DNA of 60,016 bases. Source: a bacterium (GTDB lineage: Bacteria > Bacillota > Bacilli > Lactobacillales > Streptococcaceae). Shown piece by piece: positions 37,349 to 47,223 of the stretch. Location of the stretch: NCBI GenBank assembly GCA_905221385.1, contig CAJNCV010000012.1, forward strand, positions 1 through 60,016. The letters run 5' to 3'. Position numbers and translations under genes: made by a program. The stretch's first letter is position 1, and each line of letters starts with the position of its first letter. The notes beneath the pieces are model-generated. The model was given only the letters and a program-made list of their open reading frames with translations. It was not told where the DNA came from and made no database searches.

Positions 37349-38284
37349 ATGACAAAACTAATCTTTATGGGGACTCCCGATTTTTCATCGACAGTTTTGA
37401 AGGGGTTGTTATCAGACGACCGTTACGAGATTCTAGCTGTTGTAACCCAGCCTGATCGCGCTGTCGGCCGTAAAAAAGTGATCCAAGAAACCCCGGTTAA
37501 GCAGGCTGCCAAAGAAGCAGGCCTTCCTATCTACCAGCCTGAAAAATTATCTGGAAGTCCAGAGATGGAAGCCATTATGAATTTAGGGGCGGATGGGATT
37601 GTGACCGCTGCTTTTGGGCAGTTCCTCCCAAGTAAACTTCTTGATAGCATGAACTTTGCGGTCAACGTTCACGCTTCCCTCCTTCCAAAACACCGTGGTG
37701 GTGCACCTATTCATTATGCCTTGATTCAAGGGGATGAGGAAGCTGGTGTGACCATTATGGAGATGGTCAAGGAAATGGATGCAGGGGATATGATTTCTCG
37801 TCGCAGTATTCCTATCACAGATGAGGACAATGTCGGGACCTTGTTTGAGAAATTAGCCATTGTTGGTCGTGATTTGCTTTTGGATACTTTGCCTGGCTAT
37901 ATTGCCGGGGAGATCAAACCTGTGCCTCAGGACCCAAGCCAGGTCACTTTCTCACCAAATATCAAACCAGAGGAAGAAAAGTTGGACTGGAATAAGACTA
38001 ACCGTCAACTCTTCAACCAAATCAGAGGCATGAATCCATGGCCTGTTGCCCATACTTTTCTCAAAGGCGACCGCTTTAAAATCTATGAAGCCCTACCAGT
38101 AGAAGGTCAGGGAAATCCAGGGGAGATCCTGTCTATTGGTAAGAAAGAATTAATCGTTGCAGCGGCTGAAGGAGCTCTGTCTCTAAAGCAAGTGCAGCCA
38201 GCTGGTAAACCTAAGATGGATATCGCTTCCTTCCTCAACGGAGTGGGACGGACATTGACTGTAGGAGAACGATTTGGTGACTAA
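37349..38284 (+). CDS. fmt: Methionyl-tRNA formyltransferase
   Basis: This 311-aa enzyme formylates initiator Met-tRNA with 10-formyl-THF. The N-terminal Rossmann domain has [12 protein letters not shown], the active-site loop reads [17 protein letters not shown], and the acidic residue occurs in [25 protein letters not shown] lies just ahead of the ATG. The rsmB start lies inside its last codons, so the two are coupled. Confidence 0.96.
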   Translation: MTKLIFMGTPDFSSTVLKGLLSDDRYEILAVVTQPDRAVGRKKVIQETPVKQAAKEAGLPIYQPEKLSGSPEMEAIMNLGADGIVTAAFGQFLPSKLLDSMNFAVNVHASLLPKHRGGAPIHYALIQGDEEAGVTIMEMVKEMDAGDMISRRSIPITDEDNVGTLFEKLAIVGRDLLLDTLPGYIAGEIKPVPQDPSQVTFSPNIKPEEEKLDWNKTNRQLFNQIRGMNPWPVAHTFLKGDRFKIYEALPVEGQGNPGEILSIGKKELIVAAAEGALSLKQVQPAGKPKMDIASFLNGVGRTLTVGERFGD

Positions 38285-39590
38285 AGTAGAAACGGCTAGA
38301 AGTCTAGCTCTAGCAGTGCTAGAGGATGTTCTAGACAACCAAGCATATTCGAATATTGCCTTAAACAAACACCTCAAGGGGAGTCAACTCTCAGTAGCAG
38401 ATAAGGGTTTGGTGACAGAGATTGTCTACGGAACGGCAGCCCGAAAACTCACTCTGGAATGGTACCTGTCCCACTTTATCGAAGACCGAGATAAGCTAGA
38501 TAACTGGCTCTATATCCTGCTCCTTCTGAGCGCTTACCAACTTCGGTATCTGGATAAGATTCCTAATCACGCTGTTGTTAATGAAGCAGTGGAACTAGCT
38601 AAAGTGCGTAAAAAAGGCAGTGAAAAATTGGTCAACGCCGTCCTTCGTCGTATCTTGCGAGAAGGCTGGCCAGACATTGACAGTATCAAACGCAAAAACA
38701 AGCGTGATTCCATTGCCTATTCTCTCCCAGTTTGGCTAGTATCTAAGCTCAAGGAAGAGTACGGTGAAGAGAGAGCACAAGCCATCTTTGAAAGTCTCTT
38801 GGTGCGCAACAAAGCTAGCATCCGGGTGACCAACTTGAGCCGAAAAGAGGAAATCAAAGCCGTGTTAGAGGCGAGTGATTCTCCTTTGACTGGCTCTGGT
38901 CTGGTCAAGGAGCAAGGCCACTTTGCAGGTCATGATTTGTTCGCAGAAGGGGCTATAACCATCCAAGACGAGTCCAGTCAATTGGTTGCTCCGACTCTTG
39001 ATCTACAAGGTGATGAACAGGTCCTGGATGCCTGTGCCGCTCCGGGTGGGAAAACAGCCCATATGGCCTCTTATCTCACATCTGGTAAGGTGACGGCTTT
39101 GGATCTTTATGATCATAAGTTGGACTTGATCCTAGAAAATGCGGAGCGTTTAGGAGTAGCAGATCAAGTGCAAACGCAAAAATTGGATGCCAGAAAAGTG
39201 CATGAGTTTTTCGGTCGGGACTCTTTTGATAAGATTTTGGTAGATGCTCCCTGTTCTGGAATTGGACTTTTACGTCGTAAACCAGACATCAAATACAATA
39301 AAGAAACAGCAGATTTCACATCCTTACAGGAAATTCAGCTGGAAATATTAGGTAGTGTTTGTCAAACGCTACGAAAAGGTGGTATAATAACGTATAGTAC
39401 CTGTACTATTGTCTCTGAGGAGAACTTTCAAGTCGTTGAGGCGTTTTTAGAAAGTCATCCCGAGTTCGAGCAGGTTAAACTAGAACACGAATGTAAAGAT
39501 ATCCTGAAAGATGGCTGCATCCTGATTACTCCAGAATTGTATGGAAGTGATGGATTCTTTATCAGCCAATTTCGTAAGATATCAGAATAG
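38277..39590 (+). CDS. rsmB: 16S rRNA (cytosine-967-C5)-methyltransferase RsmB (Sun)
   Basis: This 437-aa protein has a NusB-like helical N-terminus ([19 protein letters not shown]) and a SAM methyltransferase domain with [32 protein letters not shown] and STCTI. The two cysteines are the catalytic pair of m5C methyltransferases. GTG at 38277 is preferred over TTG at 38274 because AGGAG at 38263-38267 is better spaced. It overlaps fmt by eight bases. Confidence 0.94.
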   Translation: MTKVETARSLALAVLEDVLDNQAYSNIALNKHLKGSQLSVADKGLVTEIVYGTAARKLTLEWYLSHFIEDRDKLDNWLYILLLLSAYQLRYLDKIPNHAVVNEAVELAKVRKKGSEKLVNAVLRRILREGWPDIDSIKRKNKRDSIAYSLPVWLVSKLKEEYGEERAQAIFESLLVRNKASIRVTNLSRKEEIKAVLEASDSPLTGSGLVKEQGHFAGHDLFAEGAITIQDESSQLVAPTLDLQGDEQVLDACAAPGGKTAHMASYLTSGKVTALDLYDHKLDLILENAERLGVADQVQTQKLDARKVHEFFGRDSFDKILVDAPCSGIGLLRRKPDIKYNKETADFTSLQEIQLEILGSVCQTLRKGGIITYSTCTIVSEENFQVVEAFLESHPEFEQVKLEHECKDILKDGCILITPELYGSDGFFISQFRKISE

Positions 39591-39605
39591 GAAGGAACTG
39601 ACACA

Positions 39606-40346
39606 ATGGAAATAGCATTATTAACAGATGTTGGTCAGAAACGAACAAATAACCAAGACTATGTCAATCACTTTGTCAACCGAGCAGGGCGCACCATGAT
39701 CCTCTTGGCTGACGGGTTGGGAGGACACCGTGCAGGCAATATCGCTAGTGAGATGGCGGTAACAGACCTGGGCGTGGCTTGGGTTGATACCCAAATTAAC
39801 TCAGTCAATGAAGTTCGTGAGTGGTTTGCCCACTACCTGGAGATTGAAAATCAAAAAATTCATCAACTAGGTCAGGACGAAGCCTACAGAGGTATGGGGA
39901 CAACGCTAGAAGCTGTTGCGTTTATTGACAACCAAGCTATCTATGCTCACATTGGAGATTCTCGTATCGGTTTGATTCGTGGAGAAGAATACCACCAGTT
40001 GACGAGTGACCATTCCTTGGTTAATGCTTTGTTGAAAGCAGGTCAATTGACTCCAGAAGAAGCAGAAAGTCACCCTCAAAAGAATATCATCACACAGTCT
40101 ATCGGACAAAAGGATGAAATTCAGCCAGATTTTGGGATGATTACGCTGGAGACTGGGGATTATCTCCTGCTCAATAGTGATGGGTTGACCAATATGATTT
40201 CGGCAAGTGAGATTTATGATATCGTAACCAGTGATATTTCCTTATCAGACAAGGCGGCAACCCTCATTCGTTTCGCTAACAATGCAGGAGGTTTAGACAA
40301 CATTACGGTTGCCCTTGTTTACATGAACGGGGAGGCAGCAGAATGA
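39606..40346 (+). CDS. stpP: PP2C-type protein phosphatase StpP (PhpP)
   Basis: This 246-aa Mn2+-dependent Ser/Thr phosphatase has the PP2C motifs [44 protein letters not shown] and [10 protein letters not shown]. It dephosphorylates StkP and its targets in cell division and wall synthesis. The stop overlaps the stkP start by four bases (ATGA), as in other streptococci. Confidence 0.96.
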   Translation: MEIALLTDVGQKRTNNQDYVNHFVNRAGRTMILLADGLGGHRAGNIASEMAVTDLGVAWVDTQINSVNEVREWFAHYLEIENQKIHQLGQDEAYRGMGTTLEAVAFIDNQAIYAHIGDSRIGLIRGEEYHQLTSDHSLVNALLKAGQLTPEEAESHPQKNIITQSIGQKDEIQPDFGMITLETGDYLLLNSDGLTNMISASEIYDIVTSDISLSDKAATLIRFANNAGGLDNITVALVYMNGEAAE

Positions 40347-42247
40347 TCCAAATCGGCAAAATTTTTGCCGGGCGGTATCGGATTGTCAAGCAGATTGGTC
40401 GAGGAGGCATGGCAGATGTTTACTTGGCCAAGGATTTGATCCTAGACGGGGAAGAAGTGGCAGTGAAGGTCCTGAGGACCAACTACCAGACGGACCCGAT
40501 TGCTGTGGCACGTTTCCAGCGTGAAGCGAGGGCCATGGCGGATCTGGACCATCCTCATATCGTTCGGATAACAGATATTGGTGAGGAAGATGGTCAACAG
40601 TACCTGGCTATGGAATACGTAGCAGGCCTTGACCTCAAGCGTTATATTAAAGAACACTATCCTCTTTCAAACGAAGAAGCAGTGCGAATTATGGGACAGA
40701 TTCTTTTGGCTATGCGTTTAGCACATGCTCGCGGGATCGTTCACCGAGATTTGAAACCTCAAAATATCCTCTTGACTCCAGATGGTACGGCCAAGGTCAC
40801 GGACTTTGGGATTGCAGTAGCCTTTGCAGAGACCAGTCTCACTCAGACCAATTCTATGCTGGGATCTGTTCATTATCTGTCACCTGAGCAAGCGCGTGGT
40901 TCAAAAGCGACTTTCCAGAGTGATATCTATGCCATGGGGATTATTTTCTATGAAATGCTGACGGGTCATATTCCTTACGATGGGGATAGTGCGGTTACAA
41001 TTGCTCTCCAGCATTTTCAAAAACCACTACCATCAGTCATTGCTGAAAATCCATCTGTACCTCAGGCTTTAGAAAATGTCGTCATCAAGGCAACTGCTAA
41101 GAAGCTATCGGATCGCTATCAGTCGGTTTCAGAAATGTATGTGGACTTGTCGACTAGCTTGTCTTATAATCGTCGAAACGAACCGAAACTTGTCTTTGAT
41201 GATGCCAATAAGGCGGATACCAAAACCTTGCCAAAGGTTCCGCAAAGCACTCTAACTTCTATCCCTAAAACTCAGGTGCAAGAAGAACGTCCATCAGTAA
41301 GAAAACCAACTCAAGAAATTTCAAATCAGGCGTCTGTACAAAAGCCAGCTAAAAAACGGAAGTTTAAGGCTCGCTATATGATTATACTAGCTAGTCTATT
41401 GTTAGTTGCAGCCTCTCTCATTTGGATTTTTTCAAAGACCCCAGCAACGATTGCTATTCCTGACGTAGCTGGACAAACAGTTGCTGAGGCTAAAGAAGCT
41501 CTTAAAAAATCCAAGTTTGAAGCGGGAGAAGAAAAGTCAGAGCCTAGCGATACGGTAGCAGAAGGACGCGTTATTCGAACCGATCCAGAAGCAGGAAGTG
41601 GTCGAAAAGAAGGGACCAAGGTCAATTTGATTGTTTCTTCTGGTAAGCAATCCTTCCAGCTGGGCAACTATGTAGGACGCAAGTATACGGATGTCGTAGC
41701 CGAACTCAAGGAAAAGAAGGTTCCCGAAAATCTAATCAAGATGGAAGAGGAAGAATCCAGCGAAAGCGAACCTGGAACCGTCCTCAGACAGACCCCTGCT
41801 TCAGGTACGACTTATGACCTTTCAAAAGCTACCACGATTACCTTAACGGTTGCTAAGAAGGTAACTAGTGTCAGCATGCCGAACTACATCGGTTCAAGTC
41901 TCGAATTTACAAAGAATAATTTAACCCAGATTGTGGGTGTAAAAGAAGCAAATATTGAAGTTGTTGAAGTATCGACTGCTCCTGAAGGAACTGCTGAAGG
42001 AACAGTTGTAAATCAAACTCCAAAAGCAGGGGAAAAGATTGATCTTGCTAGCACTCGTATCAAGCTTTCGATTTACAAACCTAAAACACCGCCATCTACT
42101 TCATCATCAACATCAGCCCAGCGTGGCAACCAAGGTTCTACCACAACCACACCAAATCAGGGGAACCAACAAGGGAATCAACAGGGCAATACTCCCTCAA
42201 CTAGTCAACCACATAGTGAAGGGAATAATGAAAATTCACGTGATTAA
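40343..42247 (+). CDS. stkP: Serine/threonine protein kinase StkP with PASTA domains
   Basis: This 634-aa membrane kinase has a cytoplasmic kinase domain at about 1-275 ([45 protein letters not shown]). A juxtamembrane linker and one membrane segment ([19 protein letters not shown], about 344-362) follow. The outer part has three PASTA units (about 366-435, 436-507 and 508-578), then a 56-residue Ser/Thr/Gln/Asn-rich tail with [10 protein letters not shown] repeats. Pneumococcal StkP is usually described with four PASTA domains and 659 residues, so the last one appears replaced by the low-complexity tail. It senses peptidoglycan and coordinates septal and peripheral growth. Confidence 0.94.
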   Translation: MIQIGKIFAGRYRIVKQIGRGGMADVYLAKDLILDGEEVAVKVLRTNYQTDPIAVARFQREARAMADLDHPHIVRITDIGEEDGQQYLAMEYVAGLDLKRYIKEHYPLSNEEAVRIMGQILLAMRLAHARGIVHRDLKPQNILLTPDGTAKVTDFGIAVAFAETSLTQTNSMLGSVHYLSPEQARGSKATFQSDIYAMGIIFYEMLTGHIPYDGDSAVTIALQHFQKPLPSVIAENPSVPQALENVVIKATAKKLSDRYQSVSEMYVDLSTSLSYNRRNEPKLVFDDANKADTKTLPKVPQSTLTSIPKTQVQEERPSVRKPTQEISNQASVQKPAKKRKFKARYMIILASLLLVAASLIWIFSKTPATIAIPDVAGQTVAEAKEALKKSKFEAGEEKSEPSDTVAEGRVIRTDPEAGSGRKEGTKVNLIVSSGKQSFQLGNYVGRKYTDVVAELKEKKVPENLIKMEEEESSESEPGTVLRQTPASGTTYDLSKATTITLTVAKKVTSVSMPNYIGSSLEFTKNNLTQIVGVKEANIEVVEVSTAPEGTAEGTVVNQTPKAGEKIDLASTRIKLSIYKPKTPPSTSSSTSAQRGNQGSTTTTPNQGNQQGNQQGNTPSTSQPHSEGNNENSRD

Positions 42248-42250
42248 CCC

Positions 42251-42286
42251 AATCTTTGTCATGAAATCATGGCAAAGATTTTTTTT
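42251..42286 (+). terminator. Terminator after stkP
   Basis: AATCTTTGTCATG pairs with CATGGCAAAGATT (13 bp with one G-T pair, loop AAAT) followed by TTTTTT. Confidence 0.9.
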
Positions 42287-42298
42287 CACAAGATTTTG

Positions 42299-42307
42299 TG
42301 ATAAAAT
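42299..42307 (+). promoter_or_regulatory. Extended -10 promoter for the ThrE-type exporter pair
   Basis: TGATAAAAT (TG-n-TAAAAT) lies 28 bases before the ATG at 42335, directly after the stkP terminator. Confidence 0.55.
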
Positions 42308-42334
42308 ATAGGAAGTAGAAAAAAGGAGGAGAAA

Positions 42335-43093
42335 ATGGACGAATCAAAAGAGTTAAATGCTGTCATTGATGTGATTATGCTAGCTGGAACCATTCTCTTG
42401 AAAAGTGGTTCGGAGATTCATCGGGTTGAGGATACTATGATCCGTATTGCCCATTCGCAGGGAATTATGGATTGCAATGTTCTTGCCATGCCCGCAGCTA
42501 TTTTCTTTTCTATTGAAAACACCAATATTTCTCGGATGAAACGGGTGACCTCATCCTCTTATAACATTGAAAAAGTTTGTGATGTCAACCAAGTATCACG
42601 GGAACTTGTGGGCGGTCAGATTGATCTCTCGACAGCCTTTCAAAAGCTGAAAGAAATCGGCAATCAAGCTCTTCCTTATACCAAGTTCCAAGTGACCGTA
42701 GCAGCGACCCTCAGTGCCCCCTTCTTCTCGATTATGTTTGGGGGCAATGTTTATGACGCTTTTGGCGCGGCTATTGCAACCTTATTTGGATTTGCCTTCT
42801 CTCTCTACGTAGAGAAGTTTGTCCGCATTCCTTTTGTAACGGCCTTTGCGGGTGCCTTTGTTTTCGGATTGATCGCCCAGTTCTGGGCCCGCTACGCAGG
42901 ATTTCCTTCGACGGCAGACCTGATTATAGCAGGAGCGGTCATGCCCTTTGTTCCAGGTATTGCTCTGACAAATGCAGTACGGGATATCATGACCAATCAT
43001 ATCAACTCTGGTATGAGCAAGATGTTTGAATCTTTGCTCATTACCCTCGCTTTAGGGGCTGGCACCTCCGTCGCCCTGGTTTTGATGACATAA
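42335..43093 (+). CDS. Threonine/serine exporter family protein, large subunit (ThrE N-domain, DUF1212)
   Basis: This 252-aa protein has a cytoplasmic N-terminal part with the DUF1212 signature (GTILLKSGSEIHRVEDTM, AMPAAIFFSIEN). Five hydrophobic segments follow, including VAATLSAPFFSIMFGG and GAVMPFVPGIALTNAVRD. Together with the next gene it corresponds to the split YjjP/YjjB form of the ThrE exporter; YjjP/YjjB exports succinate in E. coli, while ThrE exports threonine and serine. The substrate here is not known. AAAAAGGAGG precedes the ATG. Confidence 0.85.
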   Translation: MDESKELNAVIDVIMLAGTILLKSGSEIHRVEDTMIRIAHSQGIMDCNVLAMPAAIFFSIENTNISRMKRVTSSSYNIEKVCDVNQVSRELVGGQIDLSTAFQKLKEIGNQALPYTKFQVTVAATLSAPFFSIMFGGNVYDAFGAAIATLFGFAFSLYVEKFVRIPFVTAFAGAFVFGLIAQFWARYAGFPSTADLIIAGAVMPFVPGIALTNAVRDIMTNHINSGMSKMFESLLITLALGAGTSVALVLMT

Positions 43094-43094
43094 G

Positions 43095-43550
43095 ATGACT
43101 CTAACAAGTATTTTGCTCCAAGCAGTGGCGAGTTTACTCGCCATTATCACCTTTCTAATCGTACTAAATGTCCAGCGTTCCATGCTCTTGCCTGGTGGTG
43201 TTTTGGGAATGGGTGTCTGGCTCCTCTACCTCGTGCTCAAAGAACCAACCAATGTTATTGTTGCGACCTTTATCGCAGCAGTAATTGGCTCTTGCATCAG
43301 TCAAATTTTAAGTATTGTCTATAAGACACCAGCGGTGGTTTTTGTCTTGGCTATTCTTGCCCCCTTGGTGCCAGGTTATTTATCCTATCGAACGACAGCT
43401 TTCTTTGTGACAGGCGATTACAGCCATGCTATTGCCAGCGCGACTTTGGTGGTTATGTTAGCTCTGGTCATTTCTATCGGAATGGCAAGTGGAACGGTAA
43501 TTCTAAAGCTTTATTACTACATCCGAAAGCAGCGAGGAATCTCTTCCTAA
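43095..43550 (+). CDS. Threonine/serine exporter family protein, small subunit (DUF3815)
   Basis: This 151-aa protein has four hydrophobic segments and the motif AILAPLVPGYLSYRT, the counterpart of the PFVPGIALTNA motif in its partner. It begins one base after the partner's stop codon, so the two are co-translated and very probably form one transporter. Confidence 0.85.
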   Translation: MTLTSILLQAVASLLAIITFLIVLNVQRSMLLPGGVLGMGVWLLYLVLKEPTNVIVATFIAAVIGSCISQILSIVYKTPAVVFVLAILAPLVPGYLSYRTTAFFVTGDYSHAIASATLVVMLALVISIGMASGTVILKLYYYIRKQRGISS

Positions 43551-43563
43551 TGCAGTCAAAGCA

Positions 43564-43595
43564 AAGACTTGATTTGTTGAATCAAGTCTTTTTTC
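43564..43595 (+). terminator. Terminator after the exporter pair
   Basis: AAGACTTGATT (43564-43574) pairs perfectly with AATCAAGTCTT (43580-43590) around TGTTG, followed by TTTT. Confidence 0.92.
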
Positions 43596-43614
43596 TCTCT
43601 TTTGTCCCTATTTG

Positions 43615-43623
43615 TGATAAAAT
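43615..43623 (+). promoter_or_regulatory. Extended -10 promoter for mvaS-mvaA
   Basis: TGATAAAAT (TG-n-TAAAAT) lies 45 bases before the mvaS start. No good -35 is seen. Confidence 0.5.
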
Positions 43624-43668
43624 AGAATGAAACGATTTTTTACAATGAATGAAAAAACAGAGGTAAAT

Positions 43669-44841
43669 ATGACAATCGGTATTGATAAGATTGGTTTTGC
43701 GACCAGTCAATATGTCTTGAAATTACAAGACTTAGCAGAAGCGAGGGGAGTTGACCCCGAAAAATTTAGCAAGGGACTCTTGTTAAATGAAATTAGCATT
43801 GCGCCACTGACTGAGGACATTGTTACCTTGGCTGCTAGTGCAAGCAACTCTATTTTAACAGACAAAGAAAAAGAAGAAATCGATATGGTCATCGTGACGA
43901 CCGAGTCAGGGATTGACCAGAGTAAGGCAGCGGCAGTCTTTGTTCACGGCTTGTTAGGCATTCAGCCTTTCGCCCGTAGCTTTGAAATCAAAGAAGCCTG
44001 CTATGGAGCGACAGCTGCCCTTCATTATGCAAAATTGCATGTGGAAAATTCTCCAGAATCAAAAGTCCTAGTCATTGCCAGTGATATTGCCAAGTATGGT
44101 GTGGGAACTCCTGGTGAGCCAACTCAGGGTGCTGGAAGTGTGGCGATGTTGATTACCCAAAATCCACGCATCATGGCCTTTAACAATGATAACGTTGCCC
44201 AAACGCGAGACATCATGGATTTCTGGCGTCCGAACTATTCAAGCACTCCTTATGTAAACGGCATGTACTCGACCCAACAGTATCTTGATTGCCTGACAAC
44301 GACTTGGAATGAATACAAGAAACGCTATGATTGGACTATGGATGACTTTGCGGCTATCTGCTTCCACTTGCCTTATCCTAAGTTGGCCCTAAAAGGCTTG
44401 CGCAAGATGATGGATAAGACTTTGTCTCAGGAAAAAAAGGATAGTTTGCAAGAAAACTTTGATAAGTCCATTCTCTATAGTCAGATGATTGGGAATATCT
44501 ACACAGGTTCCCTCTTCCTCGGCCTTCTCTCTCTTTTAGAAAATGCAGAGACTTTGAAGGCTGGAGATAAAATTGCCCTCTACAGTTACGGAAGTGGCGC
44601 GGTTTCAGAGTTCTTTAGTGGTGAATTGGTCGAAGGCTATGAGGCCTATCTCGACAAAGAGCGCTTGAGCAAACTCAAACAACGTACAGCATTGTCTGTT
44701 GCAGACTATGAAAAAGTCTTTTTCGAAGAGGTGCAGTTGGATGAATCTGGTTCAGCCCAATTTGCAGCTTATGAAAATCAAGACTATGCCTTGGTTGAAA
44801 TTGTCGACCACCAACGCCGTTATAGCAAGGTTGAAAAATAA
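43669..44841 (+). CDS. mvaS: Hydroxymethylglutaryl-CoA synthase
   Basis: This 390-aa enzyme condenses acetyl-CoA and acetoacetyl-CoA to HMG-CoA in the mevalonate route to isoprenoids. The nucleophile is Cys111 in IKEACYGA, the same number as in the enterococcal enzyme. The catalytic Glu region (VTTESG) and His in CFHLPYPK are present. The ATG at 43669 (MTIGIDKIGF) has CAGAGGT upstream and matches family starts; an in-frame ATG at 43627 would add 14 residues and lies almost on the -10. The stop overlaps mvaA (TAATG). Confidence 0.96.
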   Translation: MTIGIDKIGFATSQYVLKLQDLAEARGVDPEKFSKGLLLNEISIAPLTEDIVTLAASASNSILTDKEKEEIDMVIVTTESGIDQSKAAAVFVHGLLGIQPFARSFEIKEACYGATAALHYAKLHVENSPESKVLVIASDIAKYGVGTPGEPTQGAGSVAMLITQNPRIMAFNNDNVAQTRDIMDFWRPNYSSTPYVNGMYSTQQYLDCLTTTWNEYKKRYDWTMDDFAAICFHLPYPKLALKGLRKMMDKTLSQEKKDSLQENFDKSILYSQMIGNIYTGSLFLGLLSLLENAETLKAGDKIALYSYGSGAVSEFFSGELVEGYEAYLDKERLSKLKQRTALSVADYEKVFFEEVQLDESGSAQFAAYENQDYALVEIVDHQRRYSKVEK

Positions 44842-46115
44842 TGAAGTTAAGTTGGAATGCATTTTCTAAAAAATCATACCATGAGCGCTTTGAGTTGTTG
44901 CGAGCTCAGGCGCTCCTTAGTCCTGAAAAGCAAACCAGTCTGGAGCAGGATGAACAGATCAGTTTGGCTGTTGCAGACCAGCTGAGTGAGAATGTGGTAG
45001 GAACTTTTTCTCTTCCTTATTCGATCATTCCAGAGCTTTTGGTGAATGGTCAGGACTATACAGTTCCCTATGTGACAGAAGAACCCTCAGTGGTTGCTGC
45101 GGCCAGCTATGCCAGCAAAATCATCAAACGGTCAGGTGGCTTTACTGCTCAAGTACATCAGCGCCAGATGATCGGTCAGGTAGCCCTTTATCAAGTTGCT
45201 GAACCTGAAAAAGCGCAAGAGAAGATTGCCAACAAGAAAGCGGAGCTCTTGGAACTTGCCAATCAAGCCTATCCTTCTATCGTCAAACGTGGTGGCGGGG
45301 CGCGTGATTTGCATGTAGAGCAGATCAAAGGTGAAACAGACTTTCTCGTTGTCTATCTCCATGTCGATACCCAGGAAGCTATGGGAGCCAATATGCTCAA
45401 CACCATGCTGGAAGCCTTGAAGCCAGTCTTAGAAGAACTCAGTCAAGGACAGAGTCTCATGGGAATTTTGTCCAACTACGCGACTGATTCTCTGGTGACT
45501 GCAAGCTGTCGTATCGCCTTTCGCTACTTGGGCCCTCAAAGGGACCAAGGACGAGAAATTGCGGAGAAAATAGCCTTGGCTAGCCAGTTTGCGCAGGCTG
45601 ATCCCTACCGAGCAGCTACTCACAATAAAGGGATTTTTAATGGTATCGATGCCATTTTAATCGCCATGGGTAATGACTGGCGTGCTATCGAATCTGGGGC
45701 TCATGCCTTTGCCAGTCGAGACGGACGCTATCAAGGTCTTAGTCGATGGAGTCTAGATAGGGACACAGAAGAATTGGTCGGTGAGATGACCTTACCCATG
45801 CCAGTAGCGACCAAGGGTGGCTCTATCGGTCTCAATCCTCGTGTAGCCCTTAGTCATGAACTACTAGGAAATCCTTCTGCCAAAGAATTAGCTCAGATTA
45901 TCGTGTCCATCGGCCTTGCCCAAAACTTTGCGGCCCTCAAAGCCTTGGTAAGTACGGGAATCCAGCAAGGTCACATGAAATTACAGGCCAAATCCCTAGC
46001 GCTCCTAGCAGGTGCTAGTGAGTCCGAGGTAGCTCCCCTCGTTGAGCGCCTCATCGCAGATAAAACCTTTAACTTAGAGACAGCCCAGCGCTATTTAGAA
46101 AATTTACGATCATAA
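44841..46115 (+). CDS. mvaA: Hydroxymethylglutaryl-CoA reductase (class II)
   Basis: This 424-aa enzyme reduces HMG-CoA to mevalonate. Bacterial class II features are present: ENVVGTFSLPYSI, the glutamate in TEEPSVVAAASYA, the dinucleotide-binding AMGANMLNTMLE, GNDWRAIESGAHAFASRDG and the late Gln/His part GIQQGHMKLQAKSLA. It is coupled to mvaS by a one-base overlap. A strong terminator follows. Confidence 0.96.
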   Translation: MKLSWNAFSKKSYHERFELLRAQALLSPEKQTSLEQDEQISLAVADQLSENVVGTFSLPYSIIPELLVNGQDYTVPYVTEEPSVVAAASYASKIIKRSGGFTAQVHQRQMIGQVALYQVAEPEKAQEKIANKKAELLELANQAYPSIVKRGGGARDLHVEQIKGETDFLVVYLHVDTQEAMGANMLNTMLEALKPVLEELSQGQSLMGILSNYATDSLVTASCRIAFRYLGPQRDQGREIAEKIALASQFAQADPYRAATHNKGIFNGIDAILIAMGNDWRAIESGAHAFASRDGRYQGLSRWSLDRDTEELVGEMTLPMPVATKGGSIGLNPRVALSHELLGNPSAKELAQIIVSIGLAQNFAALKALVSTGIQQGHMKLQAKSLALLAGASESEVAPLVERLIADKTFNLETAQRYLENLRS

Positions 46116-46147
46116 AAAAACTCAGACGAATCAGTCTGAGTTTTTTT
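46114..46147. terminator. Terminator after mvaA
   Basis: A7-CTCAGAC (46114-46127) pairs with GTCTGAG-T7 (46134-46147) around GAATCA. It is symmetric and can act on both strands. Confidence 0.95.
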
Positions 46148-46152
46148 GTGCT

Positions 46153-46258
46153 TATACTCTTCGAAAATCAAATTCAAACCACGTCAGCTTCGCCTTGCCG
46201 TACTCAAGTACAGCCTGCGGCTAGCTTCCTAGTTTGCTCTTTGATTTTCATTGAGTAT
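46153..46258. repeat. BOX intergenic repeat element (boxA-boxC)
   Basis: The boxA-like half starts TATACTCTTCGAAAATCA and continues with ACCACGTCAGCTTCGCCTTG. The boxC-like half carries CTTCCTAGTTTGCTCTTTGA and ends TTTTCATTGAGTAT. The ends are complementary (TATACTC / GAGTAT; CGAAAATCAAA / TTTGATTTTC), so it folds into a stem. BOX elements are characteristic of S. pneumoniae and close relatives. Its right end touches the scrR stop codon (46258-46260), so it probably forms the 3' end of the scrBR transcript. Confidence 0.92.
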
Positions 46259-47223
46259 CAAATACTTTTTCCTGGTAATAGGGTGACGGGTAAGAAGTAA
46301 CCAGTTGTCGCAACTTCCTTGCCTTCAATCTTCTGTAAGAGGAGATCGACAGTGAGTTGGGCAATCTCTTTCATAGGTTGCTTAATCGTTGTCAAATGAG
46401 GATAATAGTTCTCGATAAAGTAAGTCCCGTCATAGCCGATGACCTTGAGCTCTTCAGGAACAGAAATTCCCAGCTCTTGAGCAATTTTGATAACCAGGAT
46501 AGCTGTCAAATCATCCGAAACAAAAATCGCATCTGGCTTCTGATGGGTCAAGATATTCTTGATTTCCATTTCTTTTCTGACGGGAGAAAAGTCGCTCGAA
46601 ACATTGATAATAGGCGCTTTTGGGAGAACGGAGGCAAAGCCAGCGTGGCGCAGTCCAGTCGGTGAGTTAGAGTTGTCATTTCCTGTAATCATGATGATAG
46701 ACTGGGCGCCAGTCTTGACCAGAGTTTGGGCGGCGAGAACCCCTCCACCGTAGTTATCAGAGGAGACGACAGGGATGTCTGGTGATAGATTTCGGTCAAA
46801 GGAAATGATCGGTGCCGTCACACGATTGTAGTCTTCGATTCCCAAGTTATGACTTCCCGAAATGATACCATCGACCTGGTTGGCCTCCAGCATTTCAATA
46901 TACTCCCGTTCTTTTTCAGAGTCATGTTCGCTGTTACAGATGATGGTCTTGTAGCCATTTTTGAAGAGTTGGTGTTCCAACTTGTCAATCAACTCCGCAT
47001 AAAAGACATGACTGATGTTTGGGAAAATGAGCCCAATCAACTTGGCAGATTTCCCTTGGAGGCTTCGAGCCAGATTGTTGGGTTTATAGCCCAATTCTCG
47101 CATGGCTTCATTGACCTTTTGAATGGTTTTCTCAGATAGATAACCCTTTTTATTGATGACCCGTGAGACGGTAGTAGGGCTGACGCCTGCAAGTTTTGCG
47201 ACATCAGTTAGTTTTGCGACCAT
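46258..47223 (-). CDS. scrR: Sucrose operon repressor ScrR (LacI family)
   Basis: This 321-aa LacI/GalR regulator has an N-terminal helix-turn-helix (LTDVAKLAGVSPTTVSRVIN) and hinge helix (NNLARSLQGKSAKLIGLIFP). The periplasmic-binding-like sugar domain includes IISFDRNLSPDIPVVSSDN. Streptococcal ScrR represses scrA and scrB and is relieved by a phosphorylated sugar. It overlaps the end of scrB by 20 bases and so is co-transcribed with it. The stop codon lies at the edge of a BOX repeat. Confidence 0.93.
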   Translation of the reverse strand: MVAKLTDVAKLAGVSPTTVSRVINKKGYLSEKTIQKVNEAMRELGYKPNNLARSLQGKSAKLIGLIFPNISHVFYAELIDKLEHQLFKNGYKTIICNSEHDSEKEREYIEMLEANQVDGIISGSHNLGIEDYNRVTAPIISFDRNLSPDIPVVSSDNYGGGVLAAQTLVKTGAQSIIMITGNDNSNSPTGLRHAGFASVLPKAPIINVSSDFSPVRKEMEIKNILTHQKPDAIFVSDDLTAILVIKIAQELGISVPEELKVIGYDGTYFIENYYPHLTTIKQPMKEIAQLTVDLLLQKIEGKEVATTGYFLPVTLLPGKSI

